A DNA stretch of 64,000 nucleotides from CAIUKX01 sp964580965 (GTDB taxonomy: Bacteria > Bacteroidota > Bacteroidia > Flavobacteriales_D > Crocinitomicaceae): positions 27,882-91,881 of the forward strand of contig CAZOLZ010000002.1 in assembly GCA_964580965.1 (NCBI GenBank). Reading direction: 5' to 3'. The notes beneath the pieces are model-generated. The model searched no databases and was not told where the DNA came from. It worked only from the letters and a program-made list of their open reading frames with translations. Positions 7,476 to 17,093 of the stretch are shown here, piece after piece (within the stretch, counting starts at the first letter, position 1; each line of letters begins with the position of its first letter). Position numbers and translations under genes: made by a program.

Positions 7476-9362
7476 ATGAAGAAAAGTCAAGAGATATTAA
7501 AAAAATATTGGGGGTATGATAAATTCAGACCCTTACAAGAATCAATTATTGACGATGTAATCTATGGACATGATACATTAGCTATTCTTCCTACTGGTGG
7601 AGGTAAATCAATTTGCTTTCAAATCCCTGGAATTGCTAGAGAGGGAATAACTCTTGTAATTTCACCTTTAATTTCATTGATGCAGGATCAAGTTAAAAAT
7701 TTAAACTCTAAAGGAATTAAGGCTAGGGAAATAACAAGTGGTATGAATTATAGAGAAATCGATATAACATTAGATAATGCAGTATTTAATGGTGTCGATT
7801 TCCTTTATACATCTCCTGAAAGACTTAAAACAAAGTTATTTATTGAACGGTTTAAAAGAATGAATGTTGGACTCATTGTAGTTGATGAAGCTCACTGTAT
7901 TTCTGAATGGGGGCATGACTTCAGACCTACATACAAAGATATTTATTCTTTACGTGAAATAAAGCCTCAAGTTCCTATTATTGCACTTACAGCAACAGCG
8001 ACAAAAAAAATCAAACAAGACATTTTATCAGAGTTAAAGTTAAAATCACCTAAAACTCATATTGGAAATTTTGATAGGCCAAACCTTAAATTCATAATAA
8101 AAAAAACAAATTCAAAACTCCAAGATACAACTCAATATTGTCTTAACAATCAAAACAAATCCGGTGTTATTTATTGTCAAACTCGAAAAAGTGTAAAAGA
8201 ATTAGCAAAACACTTAACTGCAAATAATTTAAAAATTGGTATCTACCATGGTGGTATGACTAACAAAGATCGAAAAAGGGTACTTGAAGCTTGGATGTCA
8301 AACAAAATTGAAATAATGGTAGCAACAAATGCATTTGGCATGGGAATAGATAAACCTGATGTTAGATTTGTTTTACACTTTGAAGTGCCCTCAAATATTG
8401 AATCTTTTTATCAAGAAGCTGGAAGAGCTGGAAGAGATTTACTCGATTCGGAATGTATTACTTTTTGGGAGGAAAAAGACATAAAAGGCTTAGAAACAAA
8501 ATTAAAAAAACAATTTCCCGATATTACTACTATAAAAACAACTTACAGAGCTGTTTGTAATTACCTCAAAATTGCAATAAATTCTGGTAAAGATGAAACT
8601 TATAACTTTGACTTAATTGATTTCAGTAAGAAATTTAACTTCTCTATAAATGATGTTTTTTACTCACTAAAACAACTAGAAATTAATCATGATATTTCAT
8701 TTTCAGAATCTGTTTTCCATCCAACCAAAGTAAAAATCGCTATCGGAAATACAGAACTCTATAGTTTTAAAATAAAAAATGAAAGTTACTTACCTTTATT
8801 AACCTATTTAGTTCGATCTTATCCCGGAATTTTTAACCAGTATTTCGAAATTAATGAATCTCAATTAGCTGATAAACTCAAACTTTCAAATGAAACGATA
8901 AAAAAACAACTCATCCAATTAGAAAAACTAGGAATAATTGATATCAATTGGTCATCTTCTCTTCCAACTTTAACATTCTTACATGAAAGATATCCAGATG
9001 ATTATCTTTCATGTAATTTAGAAAGTTATGAAAGTCGAAAAAACTATGAATTCGACAGATTGAACCTGATGATAAATTTATTAACGATCAACACTTGTAG
9101 AAATACTCAAATATTAAACTACTTTAATCAACCACTAGATAAAAGTTGTGGAAATTGTGATGTATGCCAAACAAATGATAGCATTTTATCAACAAAGGAA
9201 ATTGAGAAATTGATTATATCATTAATACCAATCGAAGGTACTGATTTATACACTTTGTCAAGTCAAATTAACTGTAATAAGAATCAAATAAAAGAATGCC
9301 TACAGAATTTAATTTTGAAGGAAATATTAAATTTTCAAGATGATAAAATCTTTTTAATTTAA
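7476..9362 (+). CDS. recQ: RecQ family ATP-dependent DNA helicase
   Basis: 3'-to-5' DNA helicase for replication-fork repair and recombination. 628 residues: motif 0 around residue 16 (FRPLQESIIDDV), Walker A LPTGGGKSICFQIPG, DEAH box VVDEAHCISEWGHDFRP, motif III ALTATATKK, then GVIYCQTRKS, TNAFGMGIDKPDVRFV and the arginine-finger motif QEAGRAGRD. The zinc-binding RQC cysteines appear late, at SCGNCDVC near residue 560. No HRDC domain follows, so it is the shorter Bacteroidota form rather than an E. coli-like RecQ. Its stop shares a TTAA with the convergent regulator gene. Confidence 0.93.
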   Translation: MKKSQEILKKYWGYDKFRPLQESIIDDVIYGHDTLAILPTGGGKSICFQIPGIAREGITLVISPLISLMQDQVKNLNSKGIKAREITSGMNYREIDITLDNAVFNGVDFLYTSPERLKTKLFIERFKRMNVGLIVVDEAHCISEWGHDFRPTYKDIYSLREIKPQVPIIALTATATKKIKQDILSELKLKSPKTHIGNFDRPNLKFIIKKTNSKLQDTTQYCLNNQNKSGVIYCQTRKSVKELAKHLTANNLKIGIYHGGMTNKDRKRVLEAWMSNKIEIMVATNAFGMGIDKPDVRFVLHFEVPSNIESFYQEAGRAGRDLLDSECITFWEEKDIKGLETKLKKQFPDITTIKTTYRAVCNYLKIAINSGKDETYNFDLIDFSKKFNFSINDVFYSLKQLEINHDISFSESVFHPTKVKIAIGNTELYSFKIKNESYLPLLTYLVRSYPGIFNQYFEINESQLADKLKLSNETIKKQLIQLEKLGIIDINWSSSLPTLTFLHERYPDDYLSCNLESYESRKNYEFDRLNLMINLLTINTCRNTQILNYFNQPLDKSCGNCDVCQTNDSILSTKEIEKLIISLIPIEGTDLYTLSSQINCNKNQIKECLQNLILKEILNFQDDKIFLI

Positions 9363-10165
9363 GTTTTATTGATGGATAATTTTAATTCATGAACTTCTTT
9401 TTGTAAATCTTGTATTGATTTCGATACTCCTGTATCATCAATTTTAACATCAGGTAATTCGGGTGAAATATAATTAACAAATTTCCATATCTCAATTATT
9501 TGAGAAATATGTACTAAATATGGTTCATAAAATGTATTCGTTGAACACAACTGAAATGATTGGTTAGAATCAAGTAGATTATGAACAATTTTAAAAACAA
9601 TTCCATCATCCTTTGTAACAATAATACAAGGCGTTCCATTTCTAATTGACATCCAGTTTTGAATAAACTCTGCAACAACATAAGACCCTTCAACTACAGG
9701 AGGCATTGAATCACCTTTAATTGGAAATGAACGGTATTTTTTCTCCTTTGACAAAAAAGGTAAGTTGAATGTTGGTAGTACTTTTAAATAATCAGGATCT
9801 GCATATCCTGAAGTATATCCAGCACTTGCCTTCATCGGTATCATTTCGATCAACTCTTCATTTTCAGAATTTACTAGACTAGTTAAAACTCTTAATTTAG
9901 TCCCTTTAGAATCAATGTTAGCTCCTAAAATCAACCTATCAAATTCATGATCTTCCAAAGATTTAAAATCTTTCCGAACTAGATCATCAATAGCTACCCT
10001 GTAATAATCACTTAAAAGTATTAAATTTTCTAAACTTGGTTGAGCAACACCATTTTCATATCCACTATATGTAGATCTTGAAAAATTGATATCTATTGCA
10101 ACTTCTTCTTGGGATTTTTTTAGTTTTTTTCTAAGAATCTTTAAGTTATTTCCTACAAAACTCAT
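9359..10165 (-). CDS. LexA/CI-like regulator: XRE helix-turn-helix plus S24 self-cleaving peptidase
   Basis: A 268-residue DNA-binding repressor. Residues about 5-65 form an XRE helix-turn-helix (LRKKLKKSQEEVAIDINFS, then YSGYENG). From about 110 there is an S24/LexA-type module with an Ala-Gly scissile bond in KASAGYTSGY, the catalytic serine in KGDSMPP, and a candidate catalytic lysine in GIVFKIVHN. A short coiled tail ends the protein. Such proteins repress targets until autocleavage is triggered; related XRE-S24 proteins are common single chromosomal genes in Bacteroidota. No phage genes surround it. Being next to recQ hints at DNA-damage control, but that is inference. Confidence 0.88.
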   Translation of the reverse strand: MSFVGNNLKILRKKLKKSQEEVAIDINFSRSTYSGYENGVAQPSLENLILLSDYYRVAIDDLVRKDFKSLEDHEFDRLILGANIDSKGTKLRVLTSLVNSENEELIEMIPMKASAGYTSGYADPDYLKVLPTFNLPFLSKEKKYRSFPIKGDSMPPVVEGSYVVAEFIQNWMSIRNGTPCIIVTKDDGIVFKIVHNLLDSNQSFQLCSTNTFYEPYLVHISQIIEIWKFVNYISPELPDVKIDDTGVSKSIQDLQKEVHELKLSINKT

Positions 10166-10202
10166 ATAAGTAATTTTAACAAATATAAATATTCTTAAAA
10201 TA

Positions 10203-10240
10203 TAAACATAAAAAAGATTAGAAATTAATCTAAAAATTTA
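10203..10240 (-). terminator. AT-rich hairpin: weak terminator of the giant gene or operator of the regulator
   Basis: AGATTA (10215-10220) and TAATCT (10226-10231) form a 6-bp dyad with 5-nt centre; read on the minus strand it is followed by six T's, as expected after the gene ending at 10266. It is also 50 bp upstream of the XRE/S24 gene, so an operator role is possible. Confidence 0.4.
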
Positions 10241-10265
10241 ATATTTCATTATTTCTAAGATAGAA

Positions 10266-13200
10266 TTACTTAATCAAGTTAAGAGCCCCTACTTCTTGAA
10301 CTAAATTCTCGTTGTCCTTTGTTTTAAAAATGATTTTCCAAATAAAAACACCACTATTTACTTCTATGTCGGAACTAGAAAACAATCCATCCCAACCAAT
10401 ATTCATATCATGAGATTCAAATATAAGCTCTCCCCATCTGTTATATATTAACAAGGAATAATCATCGAGATCAACACCTGAAGTAAATACCGGTTTAAAT
10501 TCTTGATTATAATTATCTCCATTTGGAGTAAATGAATTAGGAATATAATAAATTAACTCTTCATTTACTTTTACTCTAGTATAAGTTGTATCAAAACAGT
10601 TGTCAGAACTTTTTACAATTAACCTCATGATATAATCACCTCCAATATCATTTGGAAAAATATGTTCTGTATCTAGAACTTGAGTAGAATCTTCAATTCC
10701 ATCTCCATATACCCAATAATACCATTCACCATCAGTCGAATTATTTGTTATTACAGCTTTTGAATTATAAGTACTCAATTCGTAATTATCTAATTCAAAC
10801 GAAGCTACTGGAAGAGGATTAACAGAAATTGTGTCTACAAAAGTTGCACTAGATATACAACCATAACTATTAGCCTTAGAAATTGTGATATCGTAATTTC
10901 CATCGATATTGTAAGTATGTGAAAAAGAACTTTGATTTAAATAATCTTTATTATCTGTATTCCAATTTACAACATCTCCTACAGAGTAATTATTATCAGT
11001 TAATGCAACACTTAATGGAACACAACCATCCAATGCATCAACCGATATATCAATTATTGGAACAGGATTTACTGCAAATGATATTTGCTCTGTTGTTGAA
11101 CAATCATTCACTGGATTGACTACAGTATAATCAACTGTATAACTGTTAACTCCTTCTGTTGATGGTGAGAAGATTGGTAAATTCCCTGTTCCAATTCCAG
11201 AACTAGACCATGTCCCTCCAGCTATATCAACATTTAAAGATAAATCAATATCTAAATCATTTTCACATAAATCATTTATTGGCAAAAATTGTAAATTCAA
11301 GGTCGTAATATCTTGCGTAATTTCTATTGTATCTTCAGCATAACAATACAAAGTATTGATAGGATCATACATATAAACTACTCCTAGGTAATAAGTCCCC
11401 GGTATTGATATATCAACTTGTGGATTTAATGAACCAACTTGAGCTGCTGACTGATCATACCATTGATAATAAGTGTCTCCAACAACATTTGAAGCATTTG
11501 TACCATCAAGTTGTATTAAAGTATTACTACATGTTAATATTTGATCTACTCCTGCATTGGCAATTGGGTTTCCATAAACTGTATATTGATCAATGGTTGA
11601 ACAACCATTAATATCTGTATATGTCACGTCTACTGTTCCTGGACTTACACTTGTTATAAACCCAAGAGCATCTATATCTGCAATTGAAGGATCTGATGAA
11701 ATCCATGGAGTTACAGGGTGATCTGTAGTCCCAACAAACCAATCTAAATCTCCAACACATCCTGTATTACCTACAAGTGGAGCTATTGTTGGTAAGTTAT
11801 TTACTTGTATCGTCCCTGTAGCATCAACAGTTCCGCATCCACCAGTTAACGGAATTGTATATGAAAACGAACCCGAAACTGAAGGCGTACCATTTATTGT
11901 AATTACATCTGAAGCCCAAGTTGCAGAAACACCTGGAGGTAATCCATTCGCTCCATCTACTCCATCATCAACGATTCCTGTTGCACTAGTTGTTGAATGA
12001 GTAATTGATGTTATAGCTGTATTTACACAAACTACAGGCGAATTTGAAGCTAATCCAACTGTATTTGAATTATTAAGTGTTATAAGAACTGAATTAGAAA
12101 TGTCATCAGCACATCCTGCCATTTTTACTAACCTTCTGAAATAAGTATTTGATGTCAATGTTCCTGGTTGATAATCCTCATTTACTTCTCCTGAAATATC
12201 AACCCAAGTTGAATTATCAGTACTTTCTTGCCATTGATATGTAAATGAAACTACTGGAGCTACTGTTGATGTCATCCCATCTAACAAACTAGGAGCTGTT
12301 CCTGTACAAATTGTTTGATCTGATGAAATTGTATTATCTGATACGATTGAACAACTACAATCGACTAATAAACTGTTATCTGTTTGACAACTTGTCCCAA
12401 CAGTTCTTACATAAAATGTAGATGTACTTCCTGATGATATACCTGTAAAAACATTACTTGATTGCCATGAAACATTATCAATACTATATTCTAAAGTTCC
12501 TGAACTTACACTTGAATTAACTGTTACATTATCCACACTAGCCCCTGTACAATTCGTCGTTATAGAAACTGCTGTTGGTAAACCATCTACTTGAATTATT
12601 CCTGTTGCTTCAACTGATCCACAACCACCTGTTAATGGTATTGTATACGAATAATTCCCTGCTAAAGTTGGTGTTCCACTTAACGTGATTACATCTGCAG
12701 CCCATACTGCTGATACACCTGAAGGCAATCCTATTGCTGCTCCTATTCCTGTTGCACCTGTTGTTGTATGAGTAATTGAAGTTATAGCAGTATTTTCACA
12801 AACTACAGGCGAACTTGAAGCTAATCCAACTGTATTGGTATTATTTACTGTTATGAATACTGAATTGGAAATATCATCTGCACATCCTGCCATTTTAACT
12901 AGCCTTCTAAAATATGTACTTGATAATAACGTTCCTGGTTGGTAATCTTCATTTACTTCTCCTGAAATATCGACCCAAGTTGAATTATCAGTACTTTCTT
13001 GCCATTGATATGTAAATGTAACTACTGGAGCTACTGTTGATGTCATCCCATCTAACAAACTAGGAGCTGTTCCTGTACAAATTGTTTGATCTGATGAAAT
13101 AGTATTGTCCGATACAGCTGAACAATTACAATTAATGATTTGGTTTAATAAAGATGAAGAACATGAAGTACCAACAGTTCTTACATAAAAAGAATATGTA

Positions 13201-16200
13201 CTTCCAGAACTTAATGATGAAAAAACATTGCTAGACTGCCAAGTTGAATTATCTATACTATACTCTAGAGTTCCTGAACTAGTACTTGAAGTAACTGTAA
13301 CATTATCTAATGTTGAACCTGAACAATTTGTTGTTATTGAAATACCAGAAGGTCTTGGATCTACATTAATTGAACCTGTTGCATTAACTGACCCGCACCC
13401 TCCTGTTAAAGGAATTGTATATGTGTAAGAACCAACTGTCGTTGGTGTTCCACTTACAGTAATTGTACCTGAAGAAAAAGTGGCTGTCACACCTGCAGGT
13501 AAACCTGTTGCTGTTCCAATTCCTGTAGCACCAGTTGTTGTATGAGTAATCGGTGTTATCGCAGAATTTTCACAAACAGAAGGCGAACTTGAAGCTGTTG
13601 AAACTGTATTTGTTGAGTTAACAATTATTGTTCCTGTTGCATTAACGGAACCACAACCTCCTGTTAAAGGTATCGAATAATTAAACGGACTTCCAACTGA
13701 AGATGTTGGAGTACCACTAATAGTAATTACATTACCTGACCAAGATGCTGATACACCAGAAGGTAAATCTATAGGTGTTCCTATTCCTGTCGCTCCTGTT
13801 GTTGCATGAGTAATTGGTGTTAAAGTAGTATTTTCACACAGGCTTGGTGTGCTTGAAGGTAAAGCAACAGTATTCAAAGCTGTAACTGTAACTGTTTCTG
13901 ATACTGAACATCCTGCATCATTTAAATAAGTAATATCGGTTGTACCTGAAGATAAAGCTGTAATCAAACCTAGATTATCAACCGTTGCAACAGCTATATC
14001 TGAAGAAACCCATGGTGTAGTTCCATCTGGAGTTCCAGAACCTGATAATTGTGTCGTAGAGCTTACACATATTGATAATGTACCACTTATTGTTGGTGTC
14101 CCTGATACAGTAAACGTTTCAGTAATTGAACAACCAGTATCGTTCAAATAAGTAATATCGGTTGTACCTGAAGATAAAGCTGTAACCAAACCTAAATTAT
14201 CAACTGTTGCAACAGCTACATCAGAAGAAACCCATGGAGTTGTTGCATCTGGCGTTCCTGAACCTGATAGTTGTGAGGTTACTCCTTCGCAAACCGATAA
14301 AGTTCCGGTAATTGTTGAACCTGAGGTAACTGTAAATGTTACAGTTACAGAACATCCTCCATCATTCAAATATGTGATATCAGTTGTACCAGCTGAAATA
14401 GACGTAACTAACCCTGTATTATCAACAGTAGCTACAGTTACATCTGAAGAAGTCCATGGAGACGTTCCATCAGGAGTACCTGTTCCTGTCAACTGTGAAG
14501 TATTTCCTTCACAAACTGATAAAGTTCCAGTTATTGAAGGTGAAGCTGTTACAGTTAACTGAAAACTCTGTTCGTTTGAGCAGTTTGGCGAAACCGCACT
14601 TTCATCGTATACATAAATTGTATGCGTTCCTATTGTTGTAAAACTAGAACCTGTTAAGTATTGAGTACCACCAGCTGAGGTTGCCGTGTAGAATGCAGCA
14701 TTTGCTGAAATATTAGTACCTGTAATTGCTGGAAGAGTATATGAATCGCAAACAGATTGATCTGCAAAATTATCAATTACAGGTGCATTTGGGTCTACGG
14801 TAACAGTTATAGTAGTATCATAACTACATGCAAAATTATCTGTTACAGAATAAACAAAATCATAAGATCCTGAAGATGGTGTAACGCATACTTGATTACA
14901 ATCTGTTGAAGTAGATGATATAATAGCATTATCAGAAGGCGTTGAACCAGACCATAGTGTACTATCACAATTACTCCCAATTGATGGTGTAAATGTTGAA
15001 TTACTTATTGTGGAATTCAAATCTAAACTCCAACTTGTTGCTTCTCCATCGTCTGAAGTATATAAATCACAGATTCTAATAGTCCATGTACCATTAACTG
15101 GACAACCAATGAAACCTGCAAAAGATTGCTCAGATGCATAACTACCTGCTGGAATATTTGAATCAGTAGTAGCTGATGGATTTGCTGCTCCCCAATCGTC
15201 TATTGTAGAGCCTGTTTCTTCGAATTCATATGTCCAACTAACTCCATTTGCAGCATCTCCAAAGTTTTCTGATGAAATATTTGGTGTATTCCAAGTACCA
15301 TCATTATTAAAAAGGCTTACAACTTGACCTGTAGGACACTCAACCTCTATACTTATATCTCCAGCCCATGTGTGGTTTAATTCAGCACTTATACTTTCGA
15401 TATCTGCTGCTGAAGTAATATTTATACCTGTAAATCCTGTAACTGCAATTCCTTGCTCATAACATACTCCAGAACCGTCAGGAAGCGCTAAAACAGCAGT
15501 AGTATTTTGAGGAGGTGGATTTCCTACCCATTGAGTAGGTGTGAAAAATCCATCTAAACACTCTAAACTTCCGGAACAAGTGGTTAGATCCGCTGTAGTA
15601 CCTGTAAAAGTCGGAACAGTTCCTACCTGAACAACCAAATCAACCAGATTATTATTAACACAACCATTGTTATCCGTAACAGTTAACTGAACAGTGTATT
15701 CTCCAGGAGAACTATAGCTGTGTGTTTGACTCACCCCTGAGGCAGAATTTCCATCTCCAAAATCCCAATCATAAGAAACTATTGAAAAACCTGTACCTGG
15801 AGTTGAAGATGCACCATCAAAAGAAAAAGACTCATTCAAACAAGCTCTATTCACAGGAGATGAACCGCTTGATACAACTGCAGAAGATACAGGATTGTCA
15901 CATGGAGTTATACAGCTTATAACACCTTCCCAACCGCTTCCCTCAGTTGAAACATCAGAGGAAAATGTGATCGTCAAACATTGACCAGAAGATTGAATAC
16001 TAACACTACTTCCATCATCAAAATCAATTATTCCCATTGATGGTGATGATATTGATGAGCCATCAAAAAACTCCAGCTGATCATAACCCGTTTCTAGGTA
16101 TAAATTAGAAAAATCTAACCTAATCTGATCTGTAGAATTCGTTGCACAAAATGTAACTGTGTAATCTGAATATGATGAGTAATCACCTGTAGAACCTCCT

Positions 16201-16328
16201 TCGTCATAAAATGTTCCAGAACATGTTGATATCGTCTGACCATCTAATGAAGAATCAAAAATATAGGTCGTCTGAGAATAATAATTACCAATTAGAAAAA
16301 TAAAAATTATAAAGATAAAAGCTTTCAT
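10266..16328 (-). CDS. Giant T9SS type B surface protein with CUB, PKD and Ig-like repeats
   Basis: 2020 residues. A signal peptide ends near residue 18 (NYYSQ). Next come a CUB-like domain (about 22-140), a PKD domain (about 145-233, with YDWDFGDGNS), a proprotein-convertase P-like domain (about 290-440), Ig-like modules, three 74-residue Big_2-like repeats (about 590-815), Ig-like repeats including a nearly identical 257-residue duplication (about 907-1420), two further PKD-like domains (about 1760-1920) and the gliding-motility-associated C-terminal domain (YYIPNSFTPNGDNYN through NRWGELIFES, about 1925-2020). The last is the type B signal for type IX secretion, so the protein should end up on or outside the cell surface, probably as an adhesin or matrix component. 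No catalytic domain was seen. It follows a small exported protein gene by 3 bp. Confidence 0.9.
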   Translation of the reverse strand: MKAFIFIIFIFLIGNYYSQTTYIFDSSLDGQTISTCSGTFYDEGGSTGDYSSYSDYTVTFCATNSTDQIRLDFSNLYLETGYDQLEFFDGSSISSPSMGIIDFDDGSSVSIQSSGQCLTITFSSDVSTEGSGWEGVISCITPCDNPVSSAVVSSGSSPVNRACLNESFSFDGASSTPGTGFSIVSYDWDFGDGNSASGVSQTHSYSSPGEYTVQLTVTDNNGCVNNNLVDLVVQVGTVPTFTGTTADLTTCSGSLECLDGFFTPTQWVGNPPPQNTTAVLALPDGSGVCYEQGIAVTGFTGINITSAADIESISAELNHTWAGDISIEVECPTGQVVSLFNNDGTWNTPNISSENFGDAANGVSWTYEFEETGSTIDDWGAANPSATTDSNIPAGSYASEQSFAGFIGCPVNGTWTIRICDLYTSDDGEATSWSLDLNSTISNSTFTPSIGSNCDSTLWSGSTPSDNAIISSTSTDCNQVCVTPSSGSYDFVYSVTDNFACSYDTTITVTVDPNAPVIDNFADQSVCDSYTLPAITGTNISANAAFYTATSAGGTQYLTGSSFTTIGTHTIYVYDESAVSPNCSNEQSFQLTVTASPSITGTLSVCEGNTSQLTGTGTPDGTSPWTSSDVTVATVDNTGLVTSISAGTTDITYLNDGGCSVTVTFTVTSGSTITGTLSVCEGVTSQLSGSGTPDATTPWVSSDVAVATVDNLGLVTALSSGTTDITYLNDTGCSITETFTVSGTPTISGTLSICVSSTTQLSGSGTPDGTTPWVSSDIAVATVDNLGLITALSSGTTDITYLNDAGCSVSETVTVTALNTVALPSSTPSLCENTTLTPITHATTGATGIGTPIDLPSGVSASWSGNVITISGTPTSSVGSPFNYSIPLTGGCGSVNATGTIIVNSTNTVSTASSSPSVCENSAITPITHTTTGATGIGTATGLPAGVTATFSSGTITVSGTPTTVGSYTYTIPLTGGCGSVNATGSINVDPRPSGISITTNCSGSTLDNVTVTSSTSSGTLEYSIDNSTWQSSNVFSSLSSGSTYSFYVRTVGTSCSSSLLNQIINCNCSAVSDNTISSDQTICTGTAPSLLDGMTSTVAPVVTFTYQWQESTDNSTWVDISGEVNEDYQPGTLLSSTYFRRLVKMAGCADDISNSVFITVNNTNTVGLASSSPVVCENTAITSITHTTTGATGIGAAIGLPSGVSAVWAADVITLSGTPTLAGNYSYTIPLTGGCGSVEATGIIQVDGLPTAVSITTNCTGASVDNVTVNSSVSSGTLEYSIDNVSWQSSNVFTGISSGSTSTFYVRTVGTSCQTDNSLLVDCSCSIVSDNTISSDQTICTGTAPSLLDGMTSTVAPVVSFTYQWQESTDNSTWVDISGEVNEDYQPGTLTSNTYFRRLVKMAGCADDISNSVLITLNNSNTVGLASNSPVVCVNTAITSITHSTTSATGIVDDGVDGANGLPPGVSATWASDVITINGTPSVSGSFSYTIPLTGGCGTVDATGTIQVNNLPTIAPLVGNTGCVGDLDWFVGTTDHPVTPWISSDPSIADIDALGFITSVSPGTVDVTYTDINGCSTIDQYTVYGNPIANAGVDQILTCSNTLIQLDGTNASNVVGDTYYQWYDQSAAQVGSLNPQVDISIPGTYYLGVVYMYDPINTLYCYAEDTIEITQDITTLNLQFLPINDLCENDLDIDLSLNVDIAGGTWSSSGIGTGNLPIFSPSTEGVNSYTVDYTVVNPVNDCSTTEQISFAVNPVPIIDISVDALDGCVPLSVALTDNNYSVGDVVNWNTDNKDYLNQSSFSHTYNIDGNYDITISKANSYGCISSATFVDTISVNPLPVASFELDNYELSTYNSKAVITNNSTDGEWYYWVYGDGIEDSTQVLDTEHIFPNDIGGDYIMRLIVKSSDNCFDTTYTRVKVNEELIYYIPNSFTPNGDNYNQEFKPVFTSGVDLDDYSLLIYNRWGELIFESHDMNIGWDGLFSSSDIEVNSGVFIWKIIFKTKDNENLVQEVGALNLIK
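12067..13609 (-). repeat. Tandem 771-bp (257-codon) duplication inside the giant gene
   Basis: Two successive units with a fixed 771-bp offset; a third partial unit follows at lower coordinates. Within them 12250-12329 and 13021-13100 are identical over 80 bp, and the surrounding few hundred bases differ only at scattered sites, mostly silent. The exact multiple of three keeps the frame. This is recent internal duplication or gene conversion, and a place where short-read assembly could miscount units. Confidence 0.88.
13900..14560 (-). repeat. Three tandem 222-bp (74-codon) Big_2-like repeats
   Basis: Related units with 222-bp period (for example the segment beginning TAATATCGG recurs at 13931, 14153 and in diverged form at 14375). 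The encoded unit runs from SGTLS through VCEG, PWVSSD, ATVDN, GLVT and TDITYLND to GCS, a bacterial Ig-like Big_2 pattern. Confidence 0.85.
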
Positions 16329-16331
16329 TGT

Positions 16332-16772
16332 CTAAAATTTTCTTAATAAGGAATTATAAATTACTAAAAGCTCATCTTTTGGGATTATAATTAAAGCTTT
16401 AGATCCGTTGATTATAAATGTCTGTTGAACATCTTTAACAGATAAATCATAACACAATAAATTGTCATTAATAGAATTTTTACACTTCCTTTTCTTTTCA
16501 TTCAAAAGAGGATACTTCACAAGGTTAGCTTTTGCTCCAATATCTTTAACTTGATATCCGTAAGTTATTAAACAATGTTTATACAAAATCAAACCCGGAT
16601 TTTCTTCTAATAATCTTTGGTATTGTTCTTTACCATAAAAATCTTCAACTAATGGATTAATTTTTTCCTGATTAGGGATATTCATATCACTTTCAGAAAA
16701 TTCTTGCGCATTTGAGTTAGCAAAGGGAAGAATCAAAAGAAGCAATGCAAAACAAACCTGCTTTTTAGTCAT
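16332..16772 (-). CDS. Small exported protein of unknown function, partner of the giant surface gene
   Basis: 146 residues, not recognised. The N-terminus is a signal peptide (KK, hydrophobic core, cleavage after NSNAQ near residue 22). The rest is charged, with four cysteines outside the signal (HCLITYGY, KRKCKNS, LLCYDLS and one in the leader) and a C-terminal IINGSKALIIIPKDELLVIYNSLL. There is no sorting domain. Only 3 bp separate it from the giant T9SS type B gene, so the two are co-transcribed and it may assist that protein, but no function can be read from the sequence. Confidence 0.72.
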   Translation of the reverse strand: MTKKQVCFALLLLILPFANSNAQEFSESDMNIPNQEKINPLVEDFYGKEQYQRLLEENPGLILYKHCLITYGYQVKDIGAKANLVKYPLLNEKKRKCKNSINDNLLCYDLSVKDVQQTFIINGSKALIIIPKDELLVIYNSLLRKF

Positions 16773-16797
16773 TCTTTAAGAGTTTCATTAAAATAAT

Positions 16798-16907
16798 TCA
16801 GAGCAAAACAATATAGCGACAAAGAATAAGAAGAAATTTAATTGCACAAATTATCTGGAGAGTATCTTATGTGCAAATTAAATCACTATTTTTTTGCTCT
16901 GAGCAAA
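16798..16907. promoter_or_regulatory. Nested inverted repeats upstream of the surface-protein operon
   Basis: Three dyads within 110 bp. Outer: TCAGAGCAAAA (16798-16808) with TTTTGCTCTGA (16892-16902), perfect 11 bp. Inner: AATTTAATTGCACA (16835-16848) with TGTGCAAATTAAAT (16870-16883), one bulge. The right arm also sits in a local palindrome TTTGCTC-T-GAGCAAA (16893-16907). Read on the minus strand this would be a long stem in the 5' leader of the gene starting at 16772, or operator DNA. It fills much of the 321-bp space 16773-17093; the rest of that space (16908-17093) shows nothing I can name. Confidence 0.6.
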
Positions 16908-17093
16908 TAAAATCAAAATGAAAGGATAAAACAAAATGTAAAGCTTTAATGGTAGATGAATTCGAGAATTAACATTAATGATACGAATGGTTAATTTTAA
17001 ACCTTAATAATTTAAGCTTAAACACTTGAAATTCAGATAATAAAATAGATAACAAATCAATCGAAACATACAATCAATAAAGAATATTAAAGG

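Noticed and set aside
9359..10165. XRE/S24 regulator taken as a prophage repressor
   Set aside because: No integrase, capsid, tail or lysis genes nearby; housekeeping genes on both sides.
12060..14560. Regular repeats considered as a CRISPR array
   Set aside because: Units of 222 and 771 bp are in-frame protein repeats with no short repeat-spacer pattern.
10919..15922. Several 60-70 codon plus-strand frames within the giant surface gene
   Set aside because: They arise from the repeated sequence composition of the opposite strand and lack motifs or promoters.
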